Source: Fibrobacter sp. UWB16
Lineage (GTDB): Bacteria; Fibrobacterota; Fibrobacteria; Fibrobacterales; Fibrobacteraceae
Reading direction: 5' to 3'
DNA length: 64,000 bases
Assembly: GCF_900215325.1 (NCBI RefSeq)
Contig: NZ_OCMS01000001.1
Location: 744,001 to 808,000 of the forward strand
In this document: positions 1 to 6,954 of the stretch, in pieces
How positions within the stretch are numbered: position 1 is the first letter of the stretch
Layout: each line of letters opens with the position of its first letter
Notes under the pieces: generated by a model
What the model was told of the DNA's origin: nothing
Database searches by the model: none
Seen by the model: the letters and a program-made list of their open reading frames with translations, nothing else
Made by a program: the position numbers and the translations under genes

Positions 1-233
1 TCGGCAACCGGGCGCATACCCGGCTTGAGCTTGCGGATAAAAAGTTCACCGATGTTCTTGTAATGGCTGAGCGGGTATTCCGATTCAGACATGTCGAGCT
101 TGTAATAGCTAGCAAAGGCGTTGCGAGCGATTTTGCTCAGGAACGGGATGCGTAAACGCGTAAAGGCACCGAAAATGCGGCTTGCGGCATTCTTCGGCAA
201 AAGCTTCATAAAAACGTAGAAAGGAGTGTTCAT
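1..233 (-). CDS. psd: Phosphatidylserine decarboxylase, N-terminal part (cut by window edge)
   Basis: Phosphatidylserine decarboxylase makes phosphatidylethanolamine from phosphatidylserine at the cytoplasmic membrane. Only the first 77 codons are visible; the gene runs off the left edge. The start is the ATG at 231-233. The reading shows LPKNAASRIFG at residues 12-22 and, near the cut, FIRKLKPGMRP, which matches the conserved N-terminal F[FI]xRxLKPGxRP element of the family. The self-cleavage site that makes the pyruvoyl cofactor lies outside the window, so integrity cannot be judged. I see no strong ribosome binding site. A heptad-repeat hairpin region separates it from the lipoprotein gene upstream. 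Confidence 0.8.
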   Translation of the reverse strand, partial: MNTPFYVFMKLLPKNAASRIFGAFTRLRIPFLSKIARNAFASYYKLDMSESEYPLSHYKNIGELFIRKLKPGMRPVA

Positions 234-242
234 AACTTAAAA

Positions 243-343
243 AGTAGTAATTAGTCTTTAGTCAATGGTCTGTAGTTATTTATAATCGCGCCGAAGGCGC
301 CAAAAATTAATCTAATAACTAATGACTAAGAACTAGTAACTAA
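243..343. repeat. Two opposed arrays of 7-base repeats around a GC hairpin
   Basis: Positions 243-280 read as successive 7-base units of the type AGTNNTT (agtaatt, agtcttt, agtcaat, ggtctgt, agttatt). Positions 311-343 contain the same type of unit on the opposite strand (aataact, aatgact, aagaact, agtaact). Between them GCGCC (288-292) pairs with GGCGC (296-300). The whole could fold as one long imperfect hairpin. A second locus of the same kind is at 30234-30325. Function is unknown; it lies between two same-strand genes. Confidence 0.6.
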
Positions 344-344
344 A

Positions 345-1172
345 TTAGTGGTTTTCGAAATGCGCGACGTCAGTGTTGAGCAGTTTCCAGAGTCTAGAGG
401 CAAACGGCGTCGTCCATTCCTTTTCGGGCGCCACGCGAGTTGTCGTTGCAGCGGTGAATTTGGAGTAAGTGAGGGCGACAAGTTCACCGTAGCGGGCATC
501 CCACATGCTCCACACGATTTGCCATGTGAATCCGCCTTTCTTGCCTAAATCCGGATCCATTTCCACATTCAGCACAAGCGGAATCGTCAAGTAGCGCAGT
601 TCATAACGGCTAGCAATGCCATTCAGCAATTCTTTAAGTTTAAACGGCAACTGGCGTGCAATCGTCTGTTCCACGCCATCGCGCTCTTCCCACGGAGTCA
701 CATCATCCAGACGCTTGCCTTCCACGAATTTTTCAGCTAGAATCTTTGCAGACAACGAATCGACGTAAGCGGAATCTGCATCCGGCACGCGCATGCCGAC
801 AATCATCAAGTCTCGCTGCATTTTCGGGAACGCTTTGGCAAACAAGGAATCTTCGACACGTGCAAGGTCAAAGTCGAGAGCGTCAGCACTAAAGCTGTGG
901 CACATTTTGCAATCTTCGGGACGGGTAGCCGTCACCTTAAGCGCAGGGAATACACCCACAACCGCATTGGAATCGATACGACTAAACGCGACCTGGTTCC
1001 ATTCGCGGTAGAATTTTTCGTCCGTGATTTTCAGCACGATATCGCCTTGCGTGCCACATTCCGTGCACGGAGCATCGGCCATGTCGCCGCCTTCGGGAGC
1101 GCTATCGCGCGACCCCGCACAAGCGATGAAAAGCGTTGAGGCGAACAAGAACATAAATTGACAAAACTTCAT
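345..1172 (-). CDS. Predicted lipoprotein with one CxxCH motif, function unknown
   Basis: A 275-residue protein with a lipoprotein signal peptide (MKFCQFMFLFASTLFIAC, lipobox cysteine at residue 18), so probably anchored in an envelope membrane. The start at 1170-1172 is preferred over an in-frame upstream ATG at 1212-1214 because GGAG lies at a normal distance before it and the signal peptide begins there. Just after the signal is a CTECG pair, and further in is a single CKMCH, which fits the c-type heme pattern CxxCH. I see no axial-ligand context or known cytochrome fold, so heme binding is only a possibility. The rest is charged and soluble-looking. I do not recognise the family. Confidence 0.6.
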   Translation of the reverse strand: MKFCQFMFLFASTLFIACAGSRDSAPEGGDMADAPCTECGTQGDIVLKITDEKFYREWNQVAFSRIDSNAVVGVFPALKVTATRPEDCKMCHSFSADALDFDLARVEDSLFAKAFPKMQRDLMIVGMRVPDADSAYVDSLSAKILAEKFVEGKRLDDVTPWEERDGVEQTIARQLPFKLKELLNGIASRYELRYLTIPLVLNVEMDPDLGKKGGFTWQIVWSMWDARYGELVALTYSKFTAATTTRVAPEKEWTTPFASRLWKLLNTDVAHFENH

Positions 1173-1207
1173 AATAAACTCCAAATATTCCACGTATAAT
1201 CTTCTAC

Positions 1208-1238
1208 TTGTCATGCCTGCCTCCGAGCAGGCATCACC
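1208..1238. repeat. Small intergenic palindrome
   Basis: GTCATGCCTGCC and GAGCAGGCATCA form a short stem around a CCTGC/GCAGG core. It belongs to the loose group of intergenic elements that begin or end with GTCAT/ATGAC, seen at many places in this window. Confidence 0.5.
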
Positions 1239-1257
1239 CTTTCAGTTTTACAAGAAG

Positions 1258-1360
1258 GAGATGGGGCTATAGCCCACTCCAATCGGCTCAGCTATGAAAA
1301 TGCAAGCATTTTCGCAGCATTCGCCTTTAAGGAGATTCCCGGTTAAACCGGGAATGACAA
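1258..1360. repeat. Intergenic palindrome pair: CTCGGTTATG-type hairpin plus GGAGATTCCCGG-type hairpin
   Basis: At 1287-1323 a hairpin (AAAATGC, aa, GCATTTT) sits between flanks CTCAGCTATG and CGCAGCATTCG. The same flanks with a different paired core occur at 1915-1955 and 41932-41968. The flank is preceded by GGGGCTATAGCCC, matching GGGGCTACGCCCC before the 41.9 kb copy. Directly after it, 1331-1360 holds GGAGATTCCCGGTTAAACC followed by GGGAATGACA, a second palindrome type that recurs, in variant form, at 22098-22122, 43918-43942 and 42107-42130. Confidence 0.65.
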
Positions 1361-1377
1361 AAGCAATAAGACTCGTG

Positions 1378-1815
1378 CTATTCAAGCATTATAGTAAATG
1401 GGCCGTCGTTGACGAGGCTCACTTGCATATCGGCACCGAATTTTCCGGTTTCGACAACGGCAACTTCTTTTTTGCACTGTTCAATAATATACTCGTAAAG
1501 TTCATTAGCGAGCGTCGGGTTGCCAGCACCATTGAATGTCGGGCGATTGCCCTTATTGCAGTTGGCATACAACGTAAATTGGGAAACAAGCAAAAGTGAA
1601 CCGCCGACATCCTTGATGGAGAGGTTCGTCTTTCCGTTTTCGTCAGCAAAAATGCGGAGCGCAAGCATTTTCTTGATGAAGCGGTCAGCGATTTCGCGGG
1701 TATCGCCCTCGCCTACGCCAATCAACACAAGGAATCCCTTGTTATCAATTTTACCGACGGTTTGACCTTCAATATCAACTTGAGCCTTAGTGACTCGCTG
1801 TATTAAAAATTTCAT
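1378..1815 (-). CDS. dtd: D-aminoacyl-tRNA deacylase
   Basis: DTD hydrolyses D-amino acids (and glycine on tRNA-Ala) from mischarged tRNA in the cytoplasm, keeping D-amino acids out of proteins. The 145-residue length is exactly the family norm. Recognition rests on SQFTLYA at residues 78-84, on NDGPFT at 136-141 carrying the Gly-cisPro motif used for chiral proofreading, and on the typical opening MKFLIQRVTKAQV. The protein is complete, with no missing motif. It stands alone between two intergenic palindrome clusters, so it is probably its own transcription unit. Confidence 0.95.
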   Translation of the reverse strand: MKFLIQRVTKAQVDIEGQTVGKIDNKGFLVLIGVGEGDTREIADRFIKKMLALRIFADENGKTNLSIKDVGGSLLLVSQFTLYANCNKGNRPTFNGAGNPTLANELYEYIIEQCKKEVAVVETGKFGADMQVSLVNDGPFTIMLE

Positions 1816-1857
1816 TTTTAATTACTCTAAAATTAATTGTTTTTGAAACGCAAAAGT

Positions 1858-1955
1858 ACGTCATGCGGGCGGGGCCCCAGCTCGGAGTTGACGCCTACGG
1901 CGTCAGCGGCTTCACTCGGTTATGCCGGTCTGCAAGCAGCCCGTCGCAACACTCG
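1858..1955. repeat. GC-rich composite palindrome with CTCGGTTATG-type hairpin
   Basis: The first 33 bases (1858-1890) are an exact reverse complement of 35901-35933, including GGGGCCCC. Next comes a perfect stem GACGCC/GGCGTC, then flank CTCGGTTATG (1915-1924), a core CGGTCTGC-aa-GCAGCCCG with one mismatch, and flank CGCAACACTCG (1945-1955). It lies 9 bases before the end of the asparaginase gene (on the minus strand, downstream of it) and upstream of dtd. Confidence 0.65.
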
Positions 1956-1964
1956 TTTTGCACG

Positions 1965-3083
1965 CTACTGCGAAGAAAACATCTCCTGAATAGTTGCAGG
2001 GTCATTCGTGATGGTTAACGCAAGACGCAAGAGGACGGCGGCTTTGGCGGGGGGCAAATCATAAGCGGCAATCGTTCCTGGCACAAGAAGCTGTTCCGGG
2101 ACAATGCGACCGCGATTGATTCGCGTGGAAATCACGACGGGAATTTTATTTTTAGAAATAACATCAGCAATTGCATCCGCCCATGCGCGAGAAAATTCTC
2201 CGGCGCCAGCGCCTGCAATAACAAGCCCTGCCGAGCGTTCTGCCGCAAAACGCACCAGTTCTGCATCAGCATCTGCGTTAAAGTAAAGAACGGAGACGCG
2301 CGGGAGGGAATGCAAGGAGGAAACGTCAAATGCAGAACAAGATGGCGACCCCGGAATAAATCCGGGGTGACATGACGCGGGAATTTCAGCAAATGCATCC
2401 AAATCGTTCGCATGAATCTTTTGCACCGAGCGGGCGTTCATCAATTTGCCTGCAAAGGCGACATATACCACACTGGATCCCGTCGCGTAGCTCCAGGATG
2501 ACGTAACATTCTTCGCATTTACGAGAGGGTGATCCCGTCCCGGAACGAGTCCGGGATGACATGGAGTCCGGGATGACATTTCAGGCGGGCATGACAATGC
2601 TGAATTCGGCGATTCTTGCGCACTACGTCCACACAAGTCCACAGCACTTTTCACAGCGAAAAACAAGTTTGCGGGGCCGTCTGGTTCCGCTGCTGTTGCG
2701 GGCCGCATCGAGCCTGTCATAATCACGGGCTTCGCGACATTCCCGGCGGCACTTGGAGCAGAACCATCCAGCGTCAAATTCAAGAAGAAAGCGGTTTCTT
2801 CCATCGTATCGGTCCCGTGCATGATCACGATGCCGTCAACATCTTCGCGCTGCAAGAGTTCCTGAATCCGCTTCGCCAAAGCAATCCAAATTTCAGAAGT
2901 AACATCGTCCGAATTGATATTGCAAAACTGCTCGACGCAGATATTTGCCACATTCTTCAATTCCGGAATCGCATCAATCAGCGTTTGCGCCTTAATTGAG
3001 CCTGACTTGTACCCTATATCCTTACCTTGCTCGCCCGCGCCTGCAATTGTACCGCCCGTCGCGAGAATCACAATATTTTTCAT
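1965..3083 (-). CDS. Asparaginase (type II-like fold) with in-frame repeat-derived insertions
   Basis: Hydrolyses asparagine to aspartate and ammonia. There is no signal peptide, so it should be cytoplasmic. The catalytic pieces are intact: ATGGTIAG at 8-15 (nucleophile Thr12), Tyr25 in IGYKSGS, HGTDT at 89-93, and Lys222 in a stretch that aligns with the catalytic-lysine segment of E. coli AnsB. The ending NDPATIQEMF also matches AnsB. At 372 residues it is about 35-40 longer than usual. The excess is residues 162-203 and about 234-249, whose DNA (2475-2600 and 2338-2385) is made of the intergenic palindromes seen elsewhere; they translate as CHPGLVPG and CHPGFIPG. The start codon overlaps the stop of the upstream gene (ATGA), so the two are cotranscribed. 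Confidence 0.88.
   Translation of the reverse strand: MKNIVILATGGTIAGAGEQGKDIGYKSGSIKAQTLIDAIPELKNVANICVEQFCNINSDDVTSEIWIALAKRIQELLQREDVDGIVIMHGTDTMEETAFFLNLTLDGSAPSAAGNVAKPVIMTGSMRPATAAEPDGPANLFFAVKSAVDLCGRSAQESPNSALSCPPEMSSRTPCHPGLVPGRDHPLVNAKNVTSSWSYATGSSVVYVAFAGKLMNARSVQKIHANDLDAFAEIPASCHPGFIPGSPSCSAFDVSSLHSLPRVSVLYFNADADAELVRFAAERSAGLVIAGAGAGEFSRAWADAIADVISKNKIPVVISTRINRGRIVPEQLLVPGTIAAYDLPPAKAAVLLRLALTITNDPATIQEMFSSQ
2338..2385. repeat. Intergenic-type palindrome inside the asparaginase gene (second site)
   Basis: GATGGCGACCCCGGAATAAA followed by TCCGGGGTGACATGACG is the same palindrome type found between genes at 42.1 kb (AAGTCCGGGGTGAC). Here it encodes residues of about 234-249 of the asparaginase without breaking the frame, just ahead of the conserved FDVSSL segment. 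Confidence 0.75.
2475..2600. repeat. 126-base array of intergenic-type repeats inside the asparaginase gene (first site)
   Basis: The stretch opens with GGATCC and CTCCAGGATGACG, as in the intergenic sequence at 41080-41116, then carries TCCCGGAACGAGTCCGGGAT and two further xxGGGATGACA-type ends. Its approximate length of 126 bases is a multiple of three. It replaces what in E. coli AnsB is a loop of about ten residues. Confidence 0.75.
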
Positions 3084-4093
3084 TTTACAGACTCCAACAA
3101 ATCCTGAGCGGTTGTTTCATAATGTTTTTTCAAGGAGCCATCCATTCCAAGCTCACGAAGATCCTGCAAGCACTTGGCAAACTTGCGGAAGGCATGCGGA
3201 CCACCGCCATCACGCCACAAAAGTTCTTCGACCATCCGTCTCGAGAACCAGTAAAGCATTTTCACCGTTGCCGAATCCTTCTCTTTCACAAAAGGTTTTC
3301 TCAACGATTCAACGCTCGGGTAAGCCCCCAATGGGCGCTCTTCATTGTTATGCGAGCCATCAATCACCTGCGCAATTCCCTCGTTCATCCAGCAGGGCAC
3401 ATTCGCATGCGTCATCGCACGAACAAACGAATGCGTCAGTTCATGAAATAGCACCGGGCGGTAAACTTCGCGATACGCCATCATGTTCACAGGCACACGC
3501 AACTTGCCGTCAAACACAGCCGCTACCCAGTCCGGACGCGGTCCCGTTCCCTGATACTCCTTATCCTCATACAGTACAAGGCTCATCTTGTTTTCGGGCA
3601 AATAGTCGAACAAATTACTAATCGAATCGTAAGCCACTTCCAAAACGGCAAGCGCTTCCATCACGTCCTTTTTCGAAGGGCCGCCGTCAAATTCCAGGCG
3701 GAAATGCATGGACTTTTCAACGCCGAGATTTTTTAATTCCTGTTCCAAAGCATTTGACTTTTTAACAAGGTAATCTAAATCCTGATGTTTGAAACTCAAC
3801 GTTTCAATGTAATTGATGCACTCTTTATAACGTTCCTGTTCAAAGAGAATGCCAGCCATGTGCATCTGCAAATTCGTATCGTTCGGTTCTGACTTTAAAA
3901 GTTCCCGGACATTTTTCTCGGCGCACTTCCAGTCACCAATACGGAGACACTCGTTCGTTTCATGAATCATGTCTTCATATCGAAAGCGTTCTTCGACTTT
4001 TCTTTCGTAAAACTGGTACCCCACGAACATAAAAACATAAATCAGCAAAAGGCAAACAACACGCCCGATCCAATTCTTTTTTTTTCTTTTCAC
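3080..4093 (-). CDS. Membrane-anchored TPR / zinc-metallopeptidase-like protein
   Basis: 337 residues. A lysine-rich N-terminus and one membrane segment (about residues 10-28) suggest a single anchor with the rest outside the cytoplasm. Residues about 38-120 look like two or three TPR helices. The C-terminal half has HELTH at 217-221 and NEG with Glu238, the HExxH plus downstream glutamate arrangement of gluzincin 'peptidase MA-like' proteins. The substrate is unknown. Its stop overlaps the asparaginase start by four bases, so they form an operon with this gene first. The next upstream gene is divergent. Confidence 0.7.
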   Translation of the reverse strand: MKRKKKNWIGRVVCLLLIYVFMFVGYQFYERKVEERFRYEDMIHETNECLRIGDWKCAEKNVRELLKSEPNDTNLQMHMAGILFEQERYKECINYIETLSFKHQDLDYLVKKSNALEQELKNLGVEKSMHFRLEFDGGPSKKDVMEALAVLEVAYDSISNLFDYLPENKMSLVLYEDKEYQGTGPRPDWVAAVFDGKLRVPVNMMAYREVYRPVLFHELTHSFVRAMTHANVPCWMNEGIAQVIDGSHNNEERPLGAYPSVESLRKPFVKEKDSATVKMLYWFSRRMVEELLWRDGGGPHAFRKFAKCLQDLRELGMDGSLKKHYETTAQDLLESVK

Positions 4094-4267
4094 AATACAA
4101 ATTCCATTAAATAAGTCCTCTATAATTCTAGTAATTATACACTCAGAGAGATCCCCTATTAAGTCGGGAACGACATAAAAGGCTTTAAACGGCCAAACAC
4201 CTACTTACGAATTACTCACTATTCACGCTCCAACAATTTTTAAAGTATATTTAGTATAGGTTTGGTT
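4094..4267. promoter_or_regulatory. Divergent intergenic region upstream of the first TIGR02147 gene
   Basis: It contains a decayed palindrome (GAGATCCCCTATTAAGTCGG, then GAACGACA, about 4147-4174) of the intergenic type. Directly before the start codon is TATATTTAGTATAGG (4246-4260). The TTTAGTAT piece resembles the TTTAGTATCAT motif found upstream of the TIGR02147 gene at 49.5 kb, but this match is short and could be chance. Confidence 0.3.
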
Positions 4268-5098
4268 ATGGCAGAAATCTTTGATTACGATGACTACCGG
4301 GATATGATCAAGGATTATTACTTGGAGCATAAGAAACACAACTCCTTGTATTCCTTCAGTACACTCGGCAAAACGCTTGGCTTGGATTCAAGTCATGCGT
4401 ATTATATAGTTCAGAAAAAGCGCAATCTCCCCGTTCATGCAGTCCCCGCCGCAAAAAAGATGCTCGGACTGGACGGTCGTGGAGCCGCATACTTCGACTT
4501 GTTGATAGTCGCATCACGCACGAAGTCCGAAAAGACAAAAGCTGAAATTTTGCAAAAGGCATTCCAGCTGCGCGACGTGAAGCGCCACTTGCTCAAGGAC
4601 AACGAGCTCAAGTATCTCAGCGCTTGGTGGACTATCGTCGTAAGAGCGCTTATCGAAGTGAAACACGGCAACGTGGATATCCCGGAAATCGCAAGTAGCG
4701 TGATTCCGCCCATCACCGAAGAGCAAGCGCAAGAAAGCATTGAGATTTTGAAGTCGCTCGGCTTTATCCAGCCGATCAACAATAACAGCAAAGTCCGCCT
4801 CGCCGACCCGCACATCACGGTCCAAGGCGCCGAGAAGGCCGAAGCCATCCGCAGTTTCCATTCGAAGGTCATGCAGTTTGGCATCCGCTCGCTCAATGAA
4901 ATTCCGCCTGAAAACCGCGACATTTCGACCATCACCATGGCGGTTGATTCCAAGGGCTTCGAAGACCTCAAGAAGATGCTCAAGGAATTCCGCAAAGAAA
5001 TTCAGATCCGTGTCGATAAGTGCATCGTCCCCGATCGCGTCATGCAGTTGAACCTCGCTCTATTCCCCGTCGCACTCAATAAAAAGAAGGAAAAATAA
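4268..5098 (+). CDS. TIGR02147 family protein, probable transcriptional regulator (copy 1)
   Basis: 276 residues from the ATG at 4268; a TTG two codons upstream is possible, but AGG at 4258-4260 fits the ATG. The N-terminus (DYRDMIKDYYLEHKK, then SFSTLGKTLGLDSSHAYYIV) reads like a helix-turn-helix, followed by the long helical DUF4423-type region and the family's ending RVMQLNLALFPV. The family was first noted as a large paralogous set in Fibrobacter succinogenes; its function is not established. Only one base separates its stop from the lipoprotein gene that follows, whose ribosome binding site (AAGGA) lies inside this gene. Two further copies at 46.3 and 48.7 kb are also coupled to lipoprotein genes, but this copy is the most diverged. 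Confidence 0.8.
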   Translation: MAEIFDYDDYRDMIKDYYLEHKKHNSLYSFSTLGKTLGLDSSHAYYIVQKKRNLPVHAVPAAKKMLGLDGRGAAYFDLLIVASRTKSEKTKAEILQKAFQLRDVKRHLLKDNELKYLSAWWTIVVRALIEVKHGNVDIPEIASSVIPPITEEQAQESIEILKSLGFIQPINNNSKVRLADPHITVQGAEKAEAIRSFHSKVMQFGIRSLNEIPPENRDISTITMAVDSKGFEDLKKMLKEFRKEIQIRVDKCIVPDRVMQLNLALFPVALNKKKEK

Positions 5099-5099
5099 A

Positions 5100-6635
5100 A
5101 TGAAAAATTTTAACAAGCTTCTTTATTTAGTTCCCTTTGGACTCCTCGCTGCTTGCGGTACAAACAGCGACACCGCAGGGAATACGACGGAAATCGAAAA
5201 CGCCATCGCTATTCGAGTCTTTGACGACGGAACACCGGCTGCCAAAGTGCGCTACCAGGTGCTCCCCTCTTGGTATGTCGCCGACACCGCCGAAACGGGT
5301 GCAGTAAAATACACCTACGAAGGCGAAACCGATATAAACGGTTGGGTGCATATCGAAGGTCATCAGAACGGTTCTTACACCATCAACTTTACTAAGGGCG
5401 ATTCTTCCATCGTCTTGCAGTACACGCTCAACAACCTGAACCACGAATACACGCTCGACAGCGCATCGCTCGAAGCTGTAGGCACGGTCAAGGGTCTCGT
5501 CGATTTGCCGGACTCAGCCAATTACGCCTGGGTTGCCGTTCAGGGCGTGAGCACGATTGTCAAGACCGACACGCTTGGACAGTTCGTCATCCAGAAGGCT
5601 CCGTGCGGTAACCTTACCGTGAGCGCCTGGGATTCCGAAGACCTCGAAGCCATCGGCCAGACCTCGGCAAGCGTCATCTCGAACGACACGACGGATCTCG
5701 GCCTCATCGAGAACCCGAACAAGGTTGTCCCGGAGAACGCCATCCGCTTTATGCCCTCTGACTTGATTTCGGACTGGATGCGCCCGCTCAGCTTCCCGAC
5801 CGTGCTTGTACTGCGCCTGACCGAAGAAAACTTTGACTTTTCAAAGGCAGAGAAGGACGGAAGTGACATTCGCCTCTACGACGGAAGCAACAACCTCATT
5901 CCGTTTGAAATTGACGGCTGGGATACGACCATCAATAGCGCTACGCTCAACATCCGCGTCGAAAGCGCCGCCGATACAGTCAGGCCGTGGATGCTCATGT
6001 GGGGCGACAAGAAGGCCAAGAAGATTGAAGATGTCAAAGTTTGGGAAGGTCTCAGCGATTCGCTTATCAGCGCTCTCAACAGCGTCGAGGTTTTGAATTT
6101 CGAAGCAGGCACCGACTTAAACGCACTGCCCGCGCCACTTAACTACAACTGGTACGTACAACCGCACGATAGTGCAACGGTCAAGAACAACCTTGACCAG
6201 AAGCCGACCAACGGCATCGAAAAGGCTGACAGCACCATCTTCGGCAAGAACATGCTGCATGTGCAGTACCAGGCGAACAAGCTCGGACGCTACGTTGTCA
6301 TCGGGACGCGCATAGCCGCGCACCAGCACGACTTGAGCAGACTCGACTCCGTGGAAGTTTGGCTCAAGGGCAGCGGGGATTTCGAAGTATTCCTCGAGAC
6401 GATTGTAGAATCCGATACAAACTACAAGACCTCGTATAAAGGAAGTGTCAACGAAGAATGGACTCGTGTCGCCATCAAGCCATCCGATTTCACAAATCCG
6501 GACAAAAAAAGCTACCACGGTTGGGACGTGACACGCAACAAGATTACGCGCTTTACCATCTTTGTGTACAACGGCACGGATATCTGGATTGATAACGTCA
6601 GAATGTACGGGATCAATTTAGACGACTTGCTGTAA
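5100..6635 (+). CDS. Lipoprotein with DUF2341-like and carbohydrate-binding-like domains
   Basis: 511 residues with a lipoprotein signal (GLLAAC, Cys19). After the anchor come a segment of about 35-115 with beta-strand character, a carboxypeptidase-regulatory-like beta domain (about 127-215, GTVKGLVDLPDSANYAWVAV), a DUF2341-like region (about 228-310: FPTVLVLRL, DGSDIRLYDG, PFEIDGWD, PWMLMWG) and a C-terminal beta-sandwich (about 335-508) ending DIWIDNVRMYGI, as in galactose-binding/CBM11-like folds. This suggests a surface protein touching polysaccharide; that is inference. It is cotranscribed with the TIGR02147 gene before it. Confidence 0.7.
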   Translation: MKNFNKLLYLVPFGLLAACGTNSDTAGNTTEIENAIAIRVFDDGTPAAKVRYQVLPSWYVADTAETGAVKYTYEGETDINGWVHIEGHQNGSYTINFTKGDSSIVLQYTLNNLNHEYTLDSASLEAVGTVKGLVDLPDSANYAWVAVQGVSTIVKTDTLGQFVIQKAPCGNLTVSAWDSEDLEAIGQTSASVISNDTTDLGLIENPNKVVPENAIRFMPSDLISDWMRPLSFPTVLVLRLTEENFDFSKAEKDGSDIRLYDGSNNLIPFEIDGWDTTINSATLNIRVESAADTVRPWMLMWGDKKAKKIEDVKVWEGLSDSLISALNSVEVLNFEAGTDLNALPAPLNYNWYVQPHDSATVKNNLDQKPTNGIEKADSTIFGKNMLHVQYQANKLGRYVVIGTRIAAHQHDLSRLDSVEVWLKGSGDFEVFLETIVESDTNYKTSYKGSVNEEWTRVAIKPSDFTNPDKKSYHGWDVTRNKITRFTIFVYNGTDIWIDNVRMYGINLDDLL

Positions 6636-6641
6636 TAGAAA

Positions 6642-6664
6642 ATGCTAGCCTCAAAGGCTAGCAT
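6642..6664 (+). terminator. Hairpin just after the lipoprotein stop
   Basis: ATGCTAGCC, tcaaa, GGCTAGCAT is a perfect 9-base stem seven bases after the stop codon. No uridine tract follows, so it may stabilise or slow rather than terminate the transcript. Confidence 0.45.
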
Positions 6665-6682
6665 AAAATTCTATAAAAAAAG

Positions 6683-6883
6683 GCCGTTTGGGATTGAAAA
6701 CTCTGTTCGGTCAAGGTCACTACGTTTTGTATCATGAAGAATAGTGATCCGAGTCTCCATCCGATACAGAAGCACCAATTCTCCAACACTAATTGATGCC
6801 TTTGAATCCAATCCCAAATCGGCAGTTTTAGGATACCCGTAAATTATCTTTATTTAAGGCCTTTATCTCAAAAGGCCTTTTTT
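6683..6883 (+). ncRNA. Structured RNA candidate, 6S RNA-like, with its own terminator
   Basis: Positions 6683-6696 (GCCGTTTGGGATTG) pair with 6809-6823 (CAATCCCAAATCGGC) over 14 base pairs with one bulge. Inside, TCTGTTCGG (6702-6710) pairs with CCGATACAGA (6761-6770), then GGTCACTA (6715-6722) with TAGTGATCC (6742-6750). A large asymmetric bubble on the 3' side (6771-6808) contains a small CAATT/AATTG hairpin. A closing stem, central bubble and long interrupted apical stem is the layout of 6S RNA, which binds RNA polymerase. A TATAAA at 6672-6677 fits a -10 box for a start near 6683, though no good -35 box is visible. No open frame explains the region. The identity as 6S is a guess; the structure itself is clear. 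Confidence 0.5.
6856..6883 (+). terminator. Rho-independent terminator
   Basis: AAGGCC, an 11-12 base loop, GGCCTTTTTT. It lies 33 bases after the closing stem of the structured RNA candidate and would end that transcript. It is convergent with the MATE gene. Confidence 0.7.
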
Positions 6884-6954
6884 CATCCGTTGACAAAATG
6901 TCAAATAATTGGCAATAGCGCCCGTATGGGCGAATCAGATAATAAACATTTACA

